Assembly (NCBI GenBank): GCA_040901445.1
Contig: JBBDYQ010000023.1
Coordinates: forward strand, 8,605 to 60,412
Direction of reading: 5' to 3'
Source of the DNA: Thermoleophilaceae bacterium
GTDB taxonomy: Bacteria > Actinomycetota > Thermoleophilia > Solirubrobacterales > Thermoleophilaceae
Length of the DNA stretch: 51,808 nucleotides
The notes below the pieces were generated by a model that worked only from the letters and a program-made list of their open reading frames with translations, ran no database searches and was not told the origin of the DNA. Position numbers and translations under genes: made by a program. Each line of letters opens with the position of its first letter. The stretch's first letter is position 1. Positions 48,772 to 51,808 of the stretch are shown here, piece by piece.

Positions 48772-50588
48772 CCGACGGATGTTTGAGGGCCCGCCTCGCC
48801 GTTTTCGCCCAGCAGGCGCAGGAAGTCCTCGCGGTCGATCGTCTCGCGGCTCAGCAGTTCCTCGGACACCCGGATGAGCTCGTCACGGCGCTGCTCGAGC
48901 AGGTCGCGCGCCACGCGGTGGGCGCGCTCGACCTCGGCGTGGATCTCCGCGTCGATGGCGCGGGCCACCTCGGGCGAGTAGTCGGGCTCGTTGCTGAACT
49001 CGCGGCCGAGGAACGGCTGGCCGTGGTCGCGGCCGAACACGCGCGGGCCGAGCTTCTCGCTCATCCCGTGCCGCATGACCATCTGCTTCGCGATCCCGGT
49101 AACGCGTGCGAGGTCGTCGCCGGCGCCGGATGTCATCTCGTCGAAGACGATCTCCTCCGCGGCGCGCCCGCCCAGCGCGACGGCCATGCGGTCGCGCAGC
49201 TCCGCCGCCGTGGTCAGGAAGCGATCCTCGGTGGGGAGGTTGATGGTGTAGCCCAGCGCCTGGCCGCGCGAGACGACGCTGATCTTGTGCACCGGATCGG
49301 TGTTCTCCAGGTAATGCGCCACCAGCGCATGGCCCATCTCATGAAACGCCGTCACCCGCCGCTCCTTCTCGCTCATCACCCTCGTCTTCTTCTCCGGACC
49401 GGCGATCACCCGCATGATCCCCTCCTCCAGATGCAGATGGCCGATCTCCCTGTGGCCCTGGCGGGCCGCCAGCAGCGCCGCCTCGTTCACCAGGTTCGAG
49501 AGATCCGCGCCCGTGAAGCCGGGAGTCTGCGCCGCCAGGTTGTCGAGATCGATCTCCTTCGCCAACGGCTTGCCCCTGGTATGCACCGCCAGGATCTGAG
49601 CGCGGCCCTTGCGATCAGGGCGGTCCACCACGATCTGGCGATCGAACCGCCCCGGCCGCAGCAGCGCCGGGTCGAGGATGTCGGGCCGGTTGGTGGCCGC
49701 GATCAAGATCACGTTGTCCTTCATCTCGAACCCGTCCATCTCCACCAGCAGCTGGTTCAGCGTCTGCTCACGCTCGTCATGACCACCGCCCATACCCGCA
49801 CCCCTATGACGGCCGACGGCATCGATCTCGTCCATGAAGATGATGCACGGCGAGTTCTGCTTCGCCTGCTCGAACAGATCCCGCACCCGCGACGCCCCCA
49901 CACCCACGAACATCTCCACGAAATCGCTGCCCGAGATCGAGAAGAACGGCACCCCAGCCTCACCCGCAACAGCACGCGCCAGCAACGTCTTGCCCGTACC
50001 CGGCGGCCCATACAACAACACGCCCTTCGGGATCCGCGCCCCCAGCGCCTGGAACTTCTTCGGGTTCTCGAGGAACTCCTTGATCTCGTGCAGCTCCTCG
50101 ACCGCCTCCTCCACCCCCGCCACATCCCGAAACGTGATCTTCGGCGCGTCAACGGCCACCTTCTTCGCGCGCGACTTGCCGAACGACATCAGCTGCGAGC
50201 CGCCGCCCTGCATCCGGCTGATGAGGAAGATCCACAGCCCGATGAAGAGCACGAACGGGAGCGTGTAGGCGAGCACGCGCAGCAGCCCGCCGCCGCCCTT
50301 CGACTTGACGTCCACCGCCACGCCGTTCTCGGCGAGGGTGTCCACGAGCTGCTGCTCGAGGTTGTCGGGGAAGGCGGCGCCCTCGCTCTTGCCGGACGCA
50401 TAGGTCAGCTCGATCGAGTTGTCCTCGGTGTGGAGCACCACGGACTCGACCTCGCCGGCGCGGACCTGGCCGAGGAACTCGGTGTAGGTGGGCCCCTCGT
50501 CGCCGCCGCCCAGGACGGAGCTCAGCGCCACGCCGACGAGCACCGCTGCGATGAAGCCGATGATGGCCGCGCGGGCGAAGCGGCGCAT
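48768..50588 (-). CDS. ftsH: ATP-dependent zinc metalloprotease FtsH
   Basis: The 606-residue protein has the two-helix membrane anchor (about 5-27 and 104-123) with an extracytoplasmic domain between. The AAA+ domain follows with Walker A GPPGTGKT at 194-201, Walker B FMDEID near 251-256, sensor-1 LIAATNRPD and the arginine-finger region RPGRFDR. The M41 protease domain carries the zinc site HEMGH at 416-420 with the third ligand region [10 protein letters not shown]. It degrades misfolded membrane and regulatory proteins. ATG 50588 gives the normal N-terminus. The downstream STAS gene is coupled by ATGA, an unusual partner. Confidence 0.96.
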   Translation of the reverse strand: MRRFARAAIIGFIAAVLVGVALSSVLGGGDEGPTYTEFLGQVRAGEVESVVLHTEDNSIELTYASGKSEGAAFPDNLEQQLVDTLAENGVAVDVKSKGGGGLLRVLAYTLPFVLFIGLWIFLISRMQGGGSQLMSFGKSRAKKVAVDAPKITFRDVAGVEEAVEELHEIKEFLENPKKFQALGARIPKGVLLYGPPGTGKTLLARAVAGEAGVPFFSISGSDFVEMFVGVGASRVRDLFEQAKQNSPCIIFMDEIDAVGRHRGAGMGGGHDEREQTLNQLLVEMDGFEMKDNVILIAATNRPDILDPALLRPGRFDRQIVVDRPDRKGRAQILAVHTRGKPLAKEIDLDNLAAQTPGFTGADLSNLVNEAALLAARQGHREIGHLHLEEGIMRVIAGPEKKTRVMSEKERRVTAFHEMGHALVAHYLENTDPVHKISVVSRGQALGYTINLPTEDRFLTTAAELRDRMAVALGGRAAEEIVFDEMTSGAGDDLARVTGIAKQMVMRHGMSEKLGPRVFGRDHGQPFLGREFSNEPDYSPEVARAIDAEIHAEVERAHRVARDLLEQRRDELIRVSEELLSRETIDREDFLRLLGENGEAGPQTSVG

Positions 50589-50737
50589 CAGCGCCTGCTC
50601 GCGACAGCGGGCCCGTTGCGGGCGGGTGCGCCGGAAGCCACGACCAGGTCCATCAGGCCTGCGCGTACCCGTTCGATCCCGCGGATAACCGGGCGGGCGG
50701 CTCGTTTTGGGGTGTGACGCCTCGGGTACGCGCGGGC

Positions 50738-51484
50738 ATGGCCTCGGAAAGAGCCGATCTCGTCCACGTGATCGACGTCGATCCTGATCTCGCGCGCGCC
50801 TTGGATCCGGAGAGCACACGGCAGGCCCGCGAGCAGCTCGTTGCGCGCGTGGAGACGGTCGCACCCGGGCGCAGGCGCGGGACGTGGGGCCCGCCCAACC
50901 CGGAGGGGCACCTCGGCCTGCTCGTGGTGGAGGGACTGCTCACGCGGCAGCTCACCATCGGGCGCACACGCTGCGCGGAGCTCCTCGGCCCGCCCGACCT
51001 GCTGCGCCCATGGGACCACGACGGCGGCTTCTCCCTGCCGGTCGGCGCGCGCATCGACTGGGAGGTGTTCGTCGCCACGCGGTTCGCCGTGCTCGACAGG
51101 GCTTTCATCGAGCGAGCATCGGCCTGGCCGGAGTTGATCGCCGAGCTGGCGGCCCGAGGCATCTGGCGGGCGCAGTCGCTGGCGGTCCACCAGGCGATCG
51201 GCAGCATGACCCGTGTGGACGAGCGCGTCCTGCTCCTCTTCTGGCACCTGGCCGAGCGCTGGGGGCGGGTGAAGACGGAGGGTGTGGTGCTGGAGCTGCC
51301 GCTCACCCACGAGCTGCTGGCCAGACTGGTGGGCGCCCAGCGCCCGTCGGTGACCACGGCCATCGGCCAGTTGGCCGAGCGGGAGCTGGTCCAGCGGCTC
51401 CCGGACCGCACGTGGCTGCTGCCCCACTCCGCGGTCGCGGAGATCGAGCCGCTGTTCGATGCCGCGCGCGCACGCGTGGCTTAG
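50738..51484 (+). CDS. Crp/Fnr-type transcriptional regulator
   Basis: The 248-residue protein has an N-terminal cNMP-binding-like domain that is poorly conserved, without the full cAMP phosphate-binding cassette. A central dimer helix follows, and a C-terminal winged helix with LTHELLARLVGAQRPSVTTA (helix-turn-helix, about residues 193-215). It is probably a DNA-binding regulator responding to an unknown signal. ATG 50738 is chosen; GTG 50714 would add eight residues. It is divergent from ftsH, with a 149-bp gap. Confidence 0.83.
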   Translation: MASERADLVHVIDVDPDLARALDPESTRQAREQLVARVETVAPGRRRGTWGPPNPEGHLGLLVVEGLLTRQLTIGRTRCAELLGPPDLLRPWDHDGGFSLPVGARIDWEVFVATRFAVLDRAFIERASAWPELIAELAARGIWRAQSLAVHQAIGSMTRVDERVLLLFWHLAERWGRVKTEGVVLELPLTHELLARLVGAQRPSVTTAIGQLAERELVQRLPDRTWLLPHSAVAEIEPLFDAARARVA

Positions 51485-51495
51485 CCCAACAGCTA

Positions 51496-51516
51496 ACCGT
51501 CGGTCGAGACGACGGT
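51496..51516 (+). terminator. Hairpin after the Crp/Fnr gene, possible terminator
   Basis: ACCGTCG and CGACGGT form a perfect 7-bp stem with a 7-nt loop, 11 nt after the regulator stop codon. There is no T-run, so a Rho-independent role is uncertain, but the position fits a transcript end. Confidence 0.4.
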
Positions 51517-51703
51517 GATCCTGGCCGCCCGCGGGGGCGGCGAGTCGCCGGCGCCTGCGCCCGCATGCCAGGCGATCCAGCGGGCGAGGTGGCCGATCAG
51601 GTTGATAATGCCCACTGGTTTTCCGCTCTGCCAAGCGCCAAACCGGGGTGGTCAGGCCACTGACACCCGTCGCCCCGGGTAGGCGAGAAGGCCAAAGGAG
51701 GCG

Positions 51704-51802
51704 ATGACAAGTGGGCTGCAGAGGGCGGCAGTGTCCTGCTTTGGGCGGCTGGACGACGGGCGGTCTCCATTGGTCATCGCAACAGTGGTGCTGTTGAGAT
51801 GA
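51704..51802 (+). CDS. Possible 32-residue ORF at window edge
   Basis: The ORF starts at an ATG only 2 nt after a strong AAAGGAGG, too close for an ideal Shine-Dalgarno. It reads MTSGLQRAAVSCFGRLDDGR and ends in a short hydrophobic stretch (LVIATVVLLR). No homology is recognised and it may be chance. Confidence 0.2.
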   Translation: MTSGLQRAAVSCFGRLDDGRSPLVIATVVLLR

Positions 51803-51808
51803 CTGGAA

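Larger units (their letters stand above)
51485..51808. other. Intergenic end of window, no supported long gene
   Basis: After the regulator I see only the hairpin at 51496-51516 and a 32-residue ORF described separately. The region ends at the window edge, so a gene may begin outside it. Confidence 0.5.

Overview
This window is GC-rich (about 70% by eye) bacterial chromosome. The gene content fits a Gram-positive-type actinobacterium, probably of the class Thermoleophilia (Solirubrobacter/Gaiella-like). Supporting points are a complete 14-gene nuo operon, bacterial Ku, a DUF4235 membrane protein, RsbW-like anti-sigma kinases, a Ser/Thr kinase with an FHA domain, frequent GTG/TTG starts and many genes with no Shine-Dalgarno sequence. 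The lineage is inferred from gene families, not measured. The first 36 bases (a G run then a C run) look like a contig-end artefact.

Layout. 0.05-1.8 kb: a secreted RTX-type repeat protein. 1.9-5.1 kb: a small segment bounded by a perfect 32-bp direct repeat of the 3' end of tRNA-Ser(GCT); it carries two SAM methyltransferases and two RibD/DHFR-like reductases but no integrase. 5.2-8.6 kb: an FHA Ser/Thr kinase, a DUF445 membrane protein and a small unknown protein. 8.96-10.0 kb: a short-chain dehydrogenase remnant joined to an N-terminally truncated IS1182-type transposase. 10.2-13.5 kb: a secreted protein with a calcium-binding type-3-like motif, tRNA-Ser(TGA) and serS. 13.5-18.6 kb: a divergent cytochrome c / cupredoxin lipoprotein pair, ku, an anti-sigma-type ATPase, a flavin reductase, a methyltransferase, an AbiEi/DUF559 protein and a small membrane protein.

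18.66-33.35 kb: nuoABCDEFGHIJKLMN, complete respiratory complex I including the NADH module (E, F, G), almost every junction overlapping. 33.4-35.1 kb: a paralogue of the 10.2-kb secreted protein. 35.1-38.0 kb: the proline catabolism pair (P5C dehydrogenase and proline dehydrogenase). 38.0-40.2 kb: a molybdopterin oxidoreductase coupled to a 71-residue glutaredoxin-like protein. 40.2-43.6 kb: a two-module ThyX-like protein, a VapBC toxin-antitoxin pair, rpe, a 27-residue micro-ORF and a DUF4235 protein. 43.7-46.7 kb: a SnoaL-like protein, a disordered protein and a Tat-signal subunit plus GMC oxidoreductase pair. 46.8-51.5 kb: a membrane protein, two tandem anti-sigma-type ATPases facing a STAS protein coupled to ftsH, and a Crp/Fnr-type regulator.

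Most of this is ordinary core genome: aerobic respiration, electron carriers, proline use, translation, NHEJ and stress signalling. I see no clear new defence or biosynthetic system. The signals most worth a second look are: the integrase-less tRNA-Ser-bounded segment; three very short divergent intergenic gaps (23-31 bp) that each appear to be compact bidirectional promoters for leaderless genes, part of a wider TANNNT-near-start pattern; the tandem ThyX-like protein with complementary motif substitutions; and the pair of uncharacterised secreted paralogues.
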